DNA of 64,000 nt from Arctopsyche grandis. Taxonomy: Eukaryota > Arthropoda > Insecta > Trichoptera > Hydropsychidae. The notes below the pieces were generated by a model. It saw only the letters and a program-made list of their open reading frames with translations, ran no database searches and was not told where the DNA came from. The stretch covers positions 5,084,001 to 5,148,000 of the forward strand of contig NC_135355.1 of assembly GCF_051622035.1 (NCBI RefSeq), read 5' to 3'. Within the stretch, counting starts at the first letter, position 1. Every line of letters begins with the position of its first letter. A program made the position numbers and the translations under genes. Shown here one piece after another: positions 34,236 to 45,892 of the stretch.

Positions 34236-35225
34236 TGTTTCTTCTTCTTCTTCTTCTTAATGCCTTGTCCGCATCCGGACGTTGGCGACCACCTCGTCGA
34301 TTATTTGAAGATATCCGCATCCGGTCTTCAGCGGCTCGGAACACTCTTCGGCGCTCATATCGGTCCACATGCGCATGTTTCGAAGCCAAGATAGCTTTTT
34401 CCTGCCAATCCATTTTTTTCCTTCTATTTTCCCCCAAGGTTATCAAACGGAGAAATTCGTATTTTGGACTCCGTATCATGTGTCCGAGGTACTCCATCTT
34501 TCTCCACTTGATGACAGAAACAAGTTCCCTGCCTCTCCCCATCATGCCGAGGACAGCTTCGTTTGATATCTTTTTGGTCCTCGGAATCTTCAGCATACGC
34601 CTATAGACCCACATCTCAAAAGTTTCGATGCGGCTAATCATCTTGGTCTTCAGAGTCCACGTCTCACATCCATGTAGTAATACTGTCCAGACGTAGCTCT
34701 TCGCGAATCTCAACCGCGTACGAAGATTGAGATGCTTGTTTGTAAGCGCCGCCTTCATTTTGATAAATACTGTTCTAGCCATCTCGATGCGGATTCTTAG
34801 ATCTTTATCTGGGTCCATCTCTTCATTCAGCCAGGTACCCAGGTATTTGAATCTTTTCACTCTTTCTAACACCTCTCCATCCAACGTTAGATCACCGGTA
34901 TCTGTTTGCATTCTATCTACTATCATAAATTTTGTCTTCTTTAGATTTATGCGGAGACCTCTTCGATTTCTTTCTTGATGTACACGGTCTAGAGATCTTT
35001 GCAGGTCTGATAAATATTCAGCGACTAGTTCCGTGTCATCAGCATATCTTATATTGGTGATCGTCTCGCCGCCCACTTTGATACCCTCTGCTTCTTGGAG
35101 AGCATCGTGGAAGATGGATTCGATGTAGGTGTTAAAAAGAGTATATGATAGAAAGAATCCTTGCCTGACGTCCAGCTCTATAGGAATATCATCAGTGAAT
35201 TTGAACCTGTTTGTTATACACTTTA
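34236..35225 (-). mobile_element. 5'-truncated RTE-clade LINE (minus strand)
   Basis: One long open frame from about 35225 down to 34240. It starts inside the palm domain (DVRQGFFLSYTLFNTYIESI), then NIRYADDTELVAEYLSDLQ, INLKKTKFMIVDR, VKRFKYLGTWLNEEMDPDKD and LLHGCETWTLKTKMISRIET, ending in an Arg-rich tail. These motifs are typical of the RTE group's reverse transcriptase and C-terminus. The 3' end is a (CTT)n run at 34241-34257, as RTE elements end in short tandem repeats. It is not the same family as the RTE fragments at 6556 and 13235. There is no stop in the remaining frame, so the copy is fairly young, but it is dead through 5' truncation. Confidence 0.9.
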
Positions 35226-35229
35226 AACT

Positions 35230-35900
35230 CAATTTTTTTAAATATAAATCTTCGTGGGATTGAAATCGCTGATCATTGTATTAAAATTTAATTTTTCCTC
35301 AAACTGCGGTATACTGCATTTTCATATGCTTATATGTTTGGAAAAGATTTTTTAACCGCGAATTTTTAATTCTTCATAATTTTCTAACTATAAATAATAC
35401 TCTGTTATTTTTATCAGGTTTTAAACCGCATCCGATAATCCAAATGCCACCTAATGTTGAATAACTACGTAGTATATGTATATGTACATATGTATGTACG
35501 TATGTATTTTACAAACCGCATACGGTTTGTAATAAAACATATATGCATATTATAATTTTTATGTAATTCAATTTACGCATGATTTCATAGTAATTTGTCG
35601 CGATTTCGCTCAATTTTCTTGGTACTTCCCCGAACGGATTTGAGGCAATTGTAAATAAAAATAAAAGGCAAACAGCAATTTAAAGCGAGGATTTTCCGCA
35701 TTATGTCTCTCTTATCCTTATTTCCGTTTACTGTTCTCGATTCTCCTATACATACATATATACACATGTATATATGAGATAGAACGTACATTTAGAGATG
35801 CTCAGTTGTGTTTCGAGTTCAAGACTAGTAACAACGTTCAATATTGTTCCCGTGTTTATTTTTTCAAAGTGTTAATTTTCATACGTTCAACTTCAAAGCA
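35230..35900. other. AT-rich DNA upstream of gene G
   Basis: Simple TATG/TACA tract at 35475-35510. CTCAGTTGTG with its A at 35814 could be the gene G initiator, but the nearest TATA-like run (35769) is about 45 bp upstream, so this is uncertain. Confidence 0.35.
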
Positions 35901-35922
35901 TCATTCCGACGTGCTAACAAAA

Positions 35923-37683
35923 ATGAAGGTTAGAAGCTTTGATATCATATTTTCGTTAGTGAAAAACTCAATTTCAATTACAACGCAATTGAATTCTTCT
36001 GAACAACAACAAAGTTATAACGGAGCGGAGACTAATAAATCTTTACTAAGTTTGACCCACTAAATTTTAATATGCCATTGATTTTTTGGTTTATTCTCGT
36101 GTATTAGATATGATCGCTTTTAATATTTGTTACCTGCTTTTGGCTTATGCTGTCTTTAACTCAAAATTTACTCACTCACTTTTGGCACAGCAATGCTCGA
36201 CACACATTTTTTAACTATAGCACGTTTATAAGGTTTGGTTTTCTATCTCGATATTGTTTTTATTTTATCAAAACCTACAAATATGAACGGTAAATAATTT
36301 TAAAATTGATTTAAAAAATGCTGCTGTTTTCGACCACAAGTAAGATGCAAGAAGGAGATGGAGAATGGAGAGCGCATCACTCCATATCACTCGCTCATCC
36401 ATTCGCTCCCTCCTAGAACATTTAATATTGTGCATAATTTAAAATCATTTCAATAAAAAAATATATTGAGATTGAAAACCAATCCTCATAGACGTTATAA
36501 AGTAAAATAAGCGAAGTGAAACTAAGAATAGCCTTGCAAAAATAGCGAAATTAACTCATCATATGACGAACAAAAAATTTGTAAATAATATATATTTTTG
36601 ACTTTTAAAACTCGCTAGTTAATTAATTATAAGTAGTTCAAAGCAATAAAAAAACACAATCAATAGAAAAATATCTAACTATTGATTTCAATGCTCATTT
36701 TGGCATAGCAATATTAAATTTTAGAGTTAAAGACTGCAAAAGATGAAAATTTGTAAAAATTACACTTTTTTTTAAACGCTCATATCTCATAAACTAGAAA
36801 AAACCGACAAAAATCATTTTGAGTTTGAAGTTTGAGTATTTTTTAGTTGTTTATTTTATTGCCAGAGTGTTTAAAGTTTTGACTAAATTCAAACATGACT
36901 TGTTTATATGTATTTCAAGAATACGGATCAAAAACATTTTTTTATTATTTTTTTCTTCTCATTTCAGATCACTTTTGGAATTATTGTAGCAATTTTCGCA
37001 ATCACCTACGTCCAATCAGCTGTAATCCGTTTTAAAAATCCAAGAAACACTGTAATTGGAAAATTCAGACTAAATCCACTGAAACCGTATGGTTATCATT
37101 TCGAGTCAGTATTATACCTACATACATATATGCATATTTGTACATAAATATGAATATTTCAAATAATATTTATATGTATTTTATAAATTATAGATATGAG
37201 ACTGATTCTGGATTGTCGAGGAAGGAAACGGGAATGTGGAGAAAGGCCGATAACGGAATAAACTTTTTGAGAATTGTGGGATTTTACAATTTCAAAACTC
37301 CCAATAACGAAACACATCACGTTGATTACATTGCAGATGAAAACGGATATCATCCTTTAATCAACATGGATAATTCTGTGAATACAAGTGACAATAATAA
37401 GGATAAAATATACTTTCCAAAAGACAGTGCCTCTACTCCGTTGTACAGCAACACGGAATCAGCTACTACAGTTCAACCAATTGTTAAATTAAATGCAGTA
37501 TGTAACATTGTTTACCCAATTCGTTTAAATTTTAGTACCCCATATTTATTTATTAATGTATTTTTTACAATTTCACAGAAGGCTTTGACAATTTCACAGA
37601 AGGAGTCCATTTTGAAAGATTCAGAAGGTGTTGGGAATAGATTTGATCTGCCACCTGGACTCGTCGGCTCACTTTTAGGATAA
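35923..37683 (+). CDS. Gene G: RR-1 cuticular protein with C-terminal extension
   Basis: Exons 35923-35928 (ATG AAG), 36968-37104, 37194-37497 and 37579-37683; 183 aa. MK plus ITFGIIVAIFAITYVQS forms a signal peptide ending before AVIRF. Residues 42-110 are a good RR-1 chitin-binding domain: YGYHFEYETDSGLSRKETG, INFLRIVGFYNF and HHVDYIADENGYHP. A Ser/Thr-rich linker and a short final exon ending LPPGLVGSLLG follow. The intron position after YxFx and the phase match canonical RR-1 genes. The first intron is about 1 kb, so the two-codon first exon is the weakest part of the model. It lies between F and H, on the same strand. Its exon layout (signal, RR domain, linker, separate tail exon) is intermediate between ordinary RR-1 genes and the A-F family. 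Confidence 0.82.
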
Positions 37684-38435
37684 AATTAAATTATATTTAA
37701 CAAATTATTTATAATAGTGTTTAACCACTATGTCCTATGTGCAAAGTTCCTCTTAGATAAATTTATTTAAATTATTTATAAAATATATACATGTGTACAT
37801 ATTTATCTAATTTTAATTTTAATTCAACATTGCTGTTTCTTAATGCAAAATTTTTCATGAATGAACTATGAATACGTACGTTTTGTCAAAATGAGGTAGT
37901 ATATACATAAACGTTGTAGGTCTAAGACGAGTTTTTCAATATATATGTAGTTGTATAATACATATAACACGATCATTTCAATTTATACATTCAGTTGGTA
38001 TCATTCCGTCTATTCGTTTACATATGTACATATCGTTCGTATAGTGTTGGATTTCGTCATGAAACAAAGTCAACTCAATTTTTATATATTTATATAAACT
38101 CAACTCAATTTTGATTTATTTACATAAAATATATATGTTGTGATAAATAGATTTTCGCTACAAAATTTGAGTGGAACTTCCCAAGTAAAATTTTATCAAC
38201 ATAACTTGCATATCAAATTATCATGTTTTATATCTATAATAGTATAAAATATATACATATATAAATAAAGTGGCGGAAATTTTACAACAATATATATATA
38301 CATTAAATAATAACTATATATATGTAAATGTACATATCATATATATAAAAGTGATTCGTGAATTACATAAAAAGTTTTACATCATATGTATATTTTGTAA
38401 ATTGTATTGTACTATATTACTTAAATATAAATAAA
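37684..38435. other. Spacer between G and H, AT-rich
   Basis: No repeat or gene recognised apart from TATG/TACA simple sequence. Confidence 0.45.
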
Positions 38436-40301
38436 ATGACTATCAACATTATAACTACATTTATAATTATTTCAAATCTCACATTCTTAACAATGACTCT
38501 GAATTTTGACGTGAATAGTGAACCAAAATTTGCAATAATGGAAAATACAACATTTTGGGATGGTGAAAATTATGTCTTCAGGTAACATTGTTTCCGTTTT
38601 TATTTTAAAGAACAGTATCTATTAAAGGTTTTATTTTTACACAATTCTAAGTCTTACGAATTTACTATGATTTTTATCGGATACAACCTCGAAAGTTGAA
38701 TATCACAGTTCAAGACCAAAAACATTTACATAATATGATCATTACCAGTTTTTATAAGTTGAATAAACTTTATGTAAATGCTTTTTTTTTAAATATTTTA
38801 CAGTTATTTTGCGTCTCAGAGATCGTTCAGAATTGAAGAAGGATTTTGGGAAACATCTCCTACTGGAGAAAAATCTCTGGTGAAAGTGGGACTTTTCACA
38901 AGACTCCTATTTGACAATAAAATATACACGGTTGAATATTATGAAGATACAACTGGATATCATGAAAAATTAGGATTGCCTTTGGACGTTAGTTTTGTTT
39001 AATAAAATTGGGAATATTTCATATAATGCATAGAAGATATATTGTAATATATGTAAGTTGACTTTAATTTTTTCAGGAATATCTAATACAAGAAATAACA
39101 ACTATTACAGATGAACCAGTTATGATAGCAGTCGATAATAGATTTTACATACCTAGTTCGGTATGGATATTGTTTTTTTACTTTATCTACATATGTACAT
39201 AGTAATAATTGATGAAATCTTGTGATCATGCGAAAATCCAAATTAGAGATTTTAACTCGAAATCGGAATCTATAACTGTCACGTTTTCATGGTCTAGAAA
39301 AAGTGTTGTATATTTTGGAGATTTTTTGAACACCGCTAGTCGTATCTAACTTAAATTTGGTATCGGTTACTAAAATGCTTATCGATAAGACGTATTTTTT
39401 TCGAATTTTTTAGTTCAACGGAAATAGTACCTCCCATTATAGGTGTCTTTTTTTGAGTTTTTGATTCGATTATATCCTAAACCGTTCCACGGATCAGACT
39501 GAACCGTTTTTCATATATGTAAATAGAAACGATAAATTTCATACATTGATATTTTTAAAATACTTTCACCATGAGAACCAAGGTTTTTTATGTTTATCTC
39601 AGAAACCTTTCAGTGTATTGAGCTGAAATTCCATATCTAGAGGTACTATAAAAAATAAAATGTAGACATGTTACAGTTGACTAACTGTAAGTCGCAACTG
39701 TATCTAATTAATTGAATATATGTGCTCTTCACAAAAAAATTCCAATATAATCCTTGTATCGATTTTATGTAAATAAAAATACGTTATTTAATGTGGGATT
39801 TTTTCCTCTTATAAATGTTAAAAATGTTGTGACCACACGATTTTCCTTTATGTTTGACATACATAACCATGTACATATGTATGTACATACCTTAGAGCTG
39901 ATAAGGTTGTGGTTAGAATTCATTAGGCAAAAGTAGCAATTTTTTTTAAACAATATTTCATTATTTTATTTTGAACTTTTAAATTATTTCTATTAATATT
40001 TATAGTGGTTTTGATTTATTGTTAAATTTTTTAAGTAGTTACTACTTAAATTTAAAACCGAAACTGAAAATAATTACCTTAATTTTTTTAACCAGGCTCT
40101 ACAATAAATTATTTATAATCTGTATAAGAATCATTTTTTCAATTGAAAGAAAATGTATAGATATATATATATATATATAACGTCTCAAAGTACATAAATG
40201 CTTTGGAATGCTAGTAATTCATATGTTATTTTGAATTACAAAAAAATATTGTTAGTTCAAGAAAATGGTTCTGCCTTAAGGAATTCAAACGTGACTATAT
40301 A

Positions 40302-40333
<32 letters not shown>

Positions 40334-41163
40334 CATACATACATATATTTGAGGAACATTAGTAAATATGTAGTATCAAAAAAAAAAATTTGCAAACAGC
40401 AAATCTCGATACTTGGACAATTTGAATTTTCAATAAGAAAAAAGCTCTAGTTCCAGCTATCAATTTTTGTCCAATTTTTTTGCTTATCAATATTGCATTA
40501 AAGATAATAAATATCAATAGGCATAAATAATTTTAAAAAACAAAATTATATAAAAAAATATTGTTTAAAAGAAAATTACTACTTCTAGCTTATGGATTCT
40601 AACTCCGTGTAATTATTACATTAATAATACATATATAATTTATCAGGTTTATACGTTAGTACATAGTGTTGGACGTGTAGTAACGCCACATTTGATTTTT
40701 CTATAAGGAAAAAGTCCCATTTCCGTTTCATAATAATAAGGACCATCTAGTAATTTTCTCGGGAAGAGCACACATATTTAATAGCCAATTAAAATATAAG
40801 AGAAGGAAATGCGATCAAATTTAACTGCCATTTCCGATTAATCAAAACCTCATATTACGATTGTCAAAGTATTATTTATTGCACAATTACACAGTAGATA
40901 TTAAAATTACCATCTAGTATCAACCGTACTTATTACGCTGACCATAACATACTTACTTACACATGTATAATATGTACTTTTTTTGTAAGAAGGTAATATT
41001 TGCCATATATTATATTAAATTACGTATTTCTAATTTTTAGAGTGGTGTTACATTGTCTCTCGCCAGCTCATATGCAATGAATAAGAAGAACAGTTGCGAC
41101 ATTATTGATTGTGTCAAAACCTTACAGAAACTTCAGCAATTGAGACTGTCAAGAAAAAAGTGA
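38436..41163 (+). CDS. Gene H: most diverged member of the A-F cuticular family
   Basis: Exons 38436-38581, 38804-38987, 39077-39160 and 41041-41163; 178 aa. MTINIITTFIIISNLTFLTM is the signal peptide; as in gene D, it begins in the exon that carries the mature N-terminus. Residues 40-110 hold FWDGENYVFSYFASQ, FRIEEGFWETSPTGE, VKVGLFTRLLFDN and VEYYEDTTGYHEKLGLPLD: the same exon borders and lengths as A-F (184-nt RR exon) with many substitutions. The linker exon is only 28 codons and not proline-rich. The tail exon (SSGVTLSLASSYAMNKKNSC to LRLSRKK) keeps a basic end but has two cysteines and lacks KRMRQMKR. The last intron is 1.9 kb and filled by dispersed repeats, so joining to the last exon is probable rather than certain. 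Confidence 0.75.
39185..40080 (+). repeat. Dispersed ACCGGAAGT-family repeat in the last intron of gene H
   Basis: It begins AGTAATAATTGATGAAATC and runs through TTTTTTGAACACCGCTAGT and GGAAATAGTACCTCCC to diverged copies of the 1-960 repeat. It follows the same order as the window start and 58715-58990. Confidence 0.8.
40600..40870 (-). repeat. Reversed, decayed copy of the same repeat
   Basis: AAAGTCCCATTTCCG and GCCATTTCCGATTAATC correspond in reverse to the GGAAGT-bearing units. It forms an inverted pair with 39185-40080 inside one intron. Confidence 0.6.
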
Positions 41164-41364
41164 AGTGAAAATTAAACATTATATGTTAAATTTACCGGAT
41201 CAATATTAAAATATTGGGTTTGATCCAATTAATCAGCACCATGTTACAAATAATTTAAACCTTGCGTTTAATTGTATTAATAAGAATTTAAAGGTAAACT
41301 AGCATTTATCAATATTCATTGAAATATCAGGCATTTATTTTATACTTCAATTTTCCCACTATTT

Positions 41365-41829
41365 CACTGCTCGGCACGAAAAATGGTTCAGAGACGAATT
41401 ATGGCTTTTCTAATAGATATATGCCCAGTTAACACGAATCTGGTAATAAAAAATGTTGATTGGCTCGAGATTCGGAGATATGTGTTTTTTTAATCGCGCG
41501 ATTTTTCTATATCTTGGTATTTTTCGGTCGATGTCTCAAAATCTGTCAATTTCCTGTTCAAAATGAATATTGGAATCTATAGTCGGGTATTTTATCTTTC
41601 ATTTGTACATAGTACTTTTCAGCTTTCAAATCTCTCTAAGTAGTCGTCCAGTTCAAATCAAAAGTCAAAAGTACGTATTTTTACTAGGGATTTTTGAACA
41701 CATATATCTCCGAATATCGAGCCAATCAATATTTTTTATTACCATATTCGTGTTTACTGGGCATAGATCTATAAGAAAAGTCATATCTCGTGTCTGAACC
41801 AAAAAAAAGTCGTCATTTGTCGAACAGTG
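41365..41829. mobile_element. CACTG-ended element with long terminal inverted repeats
   Basis: The left end CACTGCTCGGCACGAAAAAT and right end (read inward) CACTGTTCGACAAATG open inverted arms of about 115-130 bp (GGTTCAGA...GGGCATAGATCTATAAGAAA, ATTGATTGGCTCGA, CGGAGATAT). TTT flanks both sides, a possible 3-bp target duplication. CACTG ends with long inverted repeats occur in the CACTA/Chapaev groups. Non-coding; a second, truncated copy lies at 30810-31162. Confidence 0.7.
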
Positions 41830-42635
41830 TTTATTAAACCATTGAATATGCATATAATATTACAGACAAATATGTTTCCAAATACTTGTATGTACATATG
41901 TATTATATGTATGTATGTATGTATATGCAATATTATCCAAAACGAGAGTATGGAAAGAGTCAACATGACCTCTGACCTGTTATGCAATTTGACGAAACGC
42001 GGAAACATTTTAAAGCCAACATATGTACCTCTAATGATTTCACTCTTTCGTACTCGTCTATAAATCCGTAAGTGTGTCAAGTTGAGTATTTACTCTTACA
42101 TATATGCTGTTTTTTTTTATCAAGTGCTAGAAAATTTCAGAACAACTGGTCTAATAATTCAAGTGTAATTTTTTATTATAATAAAATATTTAAACAGTAT
42201 TTTTCTTGTATATACATATAAGGTATTGTATTGTTAAATAGTGTATGTAGGTTTTACCACTCTAAAATTCTACTAAAATGATGTGCCTATAATTTATATG
42301 TATGTAAATACACATAAGTTTCACCTGAAACTCAGTATATTGATAGTGTTTTGTCCTATATGTAATATTTATGTAAATATAAAATTTAATACGTACAAAG
42401 TATATTATTTATCATTATATATAACAGTATATTTATAATATTAATGGCACAACATCCCAAGAATATTCCTTCATTTCCAGTAAGCATAGGTCTAGTTTGA
42501 TATTTCTCTAGATCTGCAACCATCCGCTTTGCTCTCCAGGATAATTTTCAGCGACTGAGTACTACTTACTGTCTTCATATTTTTAATACCTCCTCAAAAA
42601 TAAAACTAATGTACATATATAATTATTTTAGGTTT
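41830..42635. other. AT-rich intergenic DNA, no gene
   Basis: TATG simple tract at 41888-41930. Nothing else recognised. Confidence 0.45.
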
Positions 42636-42639
42636 CTTA

Positions 42640-42900
42640 CTAATTAATTCCGAATATGACAATAATGGGCACTTTCTCTGGTGTCCCTCAAGATTCTTAT
42701 CTTGGACCAATTATTTTTAACATATTTATGTACTAATGATATTCACAAAACGATTTCCTATTCTTACTTTTTACTACGATTCAAATTATTCAGAAGCATT
42801 AAAAGCTTATCTGATGCCGAAATATTACAGAATTATTTAGATTCTCTAATTGATTAGGCTACGGATAATCATCTCCCGTTCGGCACCTATTCTACCCTAC
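42640..42900 (+). mobile_element. Decayed CR1/L2-like reverse-transcriptase fragment
   Basis: Across broken frames it reads FSGVPQDSYLGPIIFNIF, NDIHKTISYSYFLL, FRSIKSLSDAEILQNYLDSL and IDWATDNHL. This is the order around the reverse-transcriptase active site in the group to which 20713-21870 belongs. The YADD box itself is destroyed. Confidence 0.72.
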
Positions 42901-43560
42901 TAGTCCCGTCTACCGTTTCAGCTCTCTTACAGAATCCTTAGTTACTTTTTTAAATAAGTGGTCTTTCAACCAAATAGATAATGTTTTTTTTAAGGCTATA
43001 ATATGATAGTTTTTGTAATGTGAAATTCATTCATTTCAATTTATTTTGATTTTTTGGTCATAGCGACGATTTGAGACTACCTGTTATGTCGTTTTTTTAT
43101 TAAAGCTAATATGAATTAAATTCGTTATTCGTAATTGAGAAAAGATCAAAACTAGAATTAGTGATACATAGTTCTTGGGTTTGTTTGTCTAATATAAAAA
43201 AATATAAAAAAAACAACTACATACTGTAAAATACATAATACATACATACATACATATATGTATACATATTTATGTATTGAAATATTTTTAAATCCATTTA
43301 ATTTATCAAATTACTTTGAATTTTCATATTATCTAACTTAAAGATGTTAAGGAAAACAGTTCAATTTATTCTCTCAAAACAATGAATTACCTCATTTTTG
43401 AAATGTAGTAAAATATTTAATATGTACCTGTAATTTGTTTAATATATTTTTCTTTATCGTGTATGTATACGTACGTATAAATAGAAATATTTCATTTATG
43501 AATCTCATAGGATTAGTAGAGAAAAATTAATTTCTAGACTGTAGAGTTTTTTCCTAGAAA
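42901..43560. other. AT-rich intergenic DNA, no gene
   Basis: No supported feature beyond short TATG tracts. Confidence 0.45.
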
Positions 43561-43563
43561 ATC

Positions 43564-43990
43564 TTAACCAGCAAAATATGTAGTTCAGCATATAATGCTT
43601 TAAACTGATGGGCCATGGGTTAATTCCCTGGCCTGTTGTTGTTTGGCCAGATCTTGGATATATGTATGTATTTATAGGTACATACATATGTGACTTCAGG
43701 TCGATCTTTTTTATTCGGAGTTTACCAATTTATCAAATTTTTTGGTTGAAACGGTTCCACCAAATTGGCAACCTATCCCAACCAACCCGTAACTCACAAA
43801 TTCGAGATTCTAGCATCGCAAATTTGTTGATTATTATAAAAATGCCACCCACCTACACAATCTGTAAAAAATTATATATTTTCTGTGTAAAAATTTGCTG
43901 GATATCGAATTTGTACAGAGATGTCTCAATGATATTGTATAAATATAATGGTATATTTTTCTTCTGTTTGTAATTTAAGCATCTTGATTA
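43564..43990 (+). mobile_element. tRNA-derived SINE, copy 5 (diverged)
   Basis: TTAACCAGCAAAATATG, TTCAGCATATAATGC, GTGACTTCAGGTCGATC and GGTTGAAACGGTTCC, with GATGTCTCAATG at 43921, follow the family order. The B box is degraded. Confidence 0.7.
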
Positions 43991-44164
43991 AATGGAGTTC
44001 ATTTGTGAGGTTTATATATAGATAATTGTGTTTGAAAAAAAAATAATATGTAATATCTGGAAAAAAAATTCATCAATTCATGAAATGAAAATAAATGTTC
44101 AAAACTTCTGTATAAATTTCTTTGTGAAGCGCAATTTTCGACTTCCCAAACCCAAGATTTTAGT

Positions 44165-44250
44165 TACGATTTTTATTTATTTATTTATTTTTTACATATT
44201 TGCTACAATGACATTACAGAATACAGAATACGCGTCACTGTGACAAGGCA
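44165..44250 (-). mobile_element. LINE/SINE 3' tail with hairpin (minus strand)
   Basis: A reversed (TAAA)n tail (TTTATTTATTTATTT) precedes a hairpin of 44203-44212 with 44234-44243 (CTACAATGAC with GTCACTGTGA, wobble pairs). It is a third variant of the tail architecture seen at 21809 and 24976. Confidence 0.55.
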
Positions 44251-44339
44251 TATAAGCATAATACAAATAATACATATATATAAGAATTAGCGAGACATCT
44301 ATGTTAAAGATAATAATTTTTTTAAATCATATTCATATT

Positions 44340-44572
44340 CAAATAGTGGTAACATACTGTGTAGGATGGTTTTTGCCAAGTTGATGGAAGAACCGCCTGA
44401 TAAATTGGCAACCTCTGATAGGACATGATCGACTAGGAGTCGCAAATATCCAAGTCTGACCAGCAGCGTTAAAGATTATACTCAAAATAAATACTTTTCA
44501 ATCAGCTCACGGGATGAAACCCGACGTGCTCTTGGTGCTTAGCATTAACGCAACCACCGAGCCACGCTGCTA
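44340..44572 (-). mobile_element. tRNA-derived SINE, copy 6 (minus strand)
   Basis: Reverse complement begins GCAGCGTGGCTCGGTGGTTG with CGTTAATGCTAAGCACC; then GACTTGGATATTTGCGACTC, ATCATGTCCTATCAGAGG and TTGCCAATTTATCAGGCGG. Closest in head to copy 4. Confidence 0.78.
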
Positions 44573-45004
44573 AAATAATATCCTGTAGGATTCAATACAT
44601 TGAAATAACTTATACTCCTGCAGTCCTTTTTTAATGGCAACCCTTTTCGATATTAATAAAATGTTTTATTTTAATTCAACTTATTTATATTTAAAGTAAA
44701 AGTTAAATTTATCACGTTTATTTATCCGCCTCTTTTAATGGCTGAAAAAGTTTTAAAAATTACTTTATATATTTTTTTTATTTCAATGCACACTCGCTTA
44801 ACAGATTGCTCTAAAGCGGCGAGTGTGCTAAGCAGATTAAGACTCGAGAAATTATATATTACATATAATAAATACATAATTATTACATATATACACATGT
44901 AAATCAAAACAAAACCTGACATCTATGATCAGGCATTACAAACATCGTAAAGAATACAATCAATAACATTTTTCATGTAACAATACGAATTTTTACTCTC
45001 AATA

Positions 45005-45262
45005 ATCATCCACAGAGACATCTATGGAGAGAGATTTGGCGAAACCTGAGATATTATAATAACTCAAGGTTTGCGATAGAAAATTGGATAAGAAAAGCCA
45101 ATTTTACAGGAACCGTTTCAAAGAAAATCAGAAAAATTGGCAAAATTAACGATTGACCTCGACAAACCAACGAGTCTGCCCAACAACGAGACTAGTGGGA
45201 ATCAAACCCGTGACACCTTGCACGAAAGAATACAACACTCACCACTACACCACGCTGCTGAT
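45005..45262 (-). mobile_element. tRNA-derived SINE, copy 7 (minus strand)
   Basis: Reverse complement: CAGCAGCGTGGTGTAGTGGT, a B-box-like GGTTTGATTCCCAC, the core ATTTTTCTGATTTTC, and CATAGATGTCTCTGTGG at the far end. Confidence 0.82.
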
Positions 45263-45797
45263 TATATTTGTAGTGCTCATTGCTATCTAAAATCATTGAT
45301 TGCGACTTTAAGTTCAAAATAGGTAATCTTACGGCGTATGTAATTAGTTTCTGATTGGCTGAATTGGTCAAAGACATTTGTGATTAGTCGCTCGTTAAAT
45401 ATATATTTATTTTTTTTTCGATTCAAATAATTTAATAAAAAAAAACAATTGACGATTTTTTTCATGGTTTTCATGAAGCCAAGCACCACTAGTATGGAAT
45501 AAAACTAATTCGAACACACACGTACAATATTATATTTGCTTACAATTTGACATCAATTCGAACGCACACTCATTTGCGTAGAATAAACGAATTAAAATAT
45601 TTTTAATCCGTATGTGACATTGCTTAACCTCTTACTCAAATGAAATAAGAAAGTTTTCACAAACGTCCGAAAAATTGTTAGACGATATTAGCTAATCAAT
45701 GACTATTTGTTAGATTGCATTATCAACGCGGCGGCGTCTCCGTAGGTTTATGCAAATGTGAAAATATAATATGCATAATTTATATTTTCGACACGAC

Positions 45798-45834
45798 TAT
45801 ATATACAACCGGTCACATCTCTAACTCATCAGTT
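45798..45834 (+). promoter_or_regulatory. Core promoter of gene I
   Basis: TATATATAC at 45798; ATCAGTT with its A at 45831, about 31-33 bp downstream. Confidence 0.7.
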
Positions 45835-45892
45835 AAATCCTATCCGTTGGCAAGACAACACCACCTGGAACAATTAACTCCAAATCGAAACC

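Noticed and set aside
35585-35791. Minus-strand 68-codon frame with a hydrophobic stretch (MRKILALNCCLPFIFIYNCL)
   Set aside because: Looks like a signal peptide but has no promoter, homologue or splice support; compatible with chance in AT-rich DNA.
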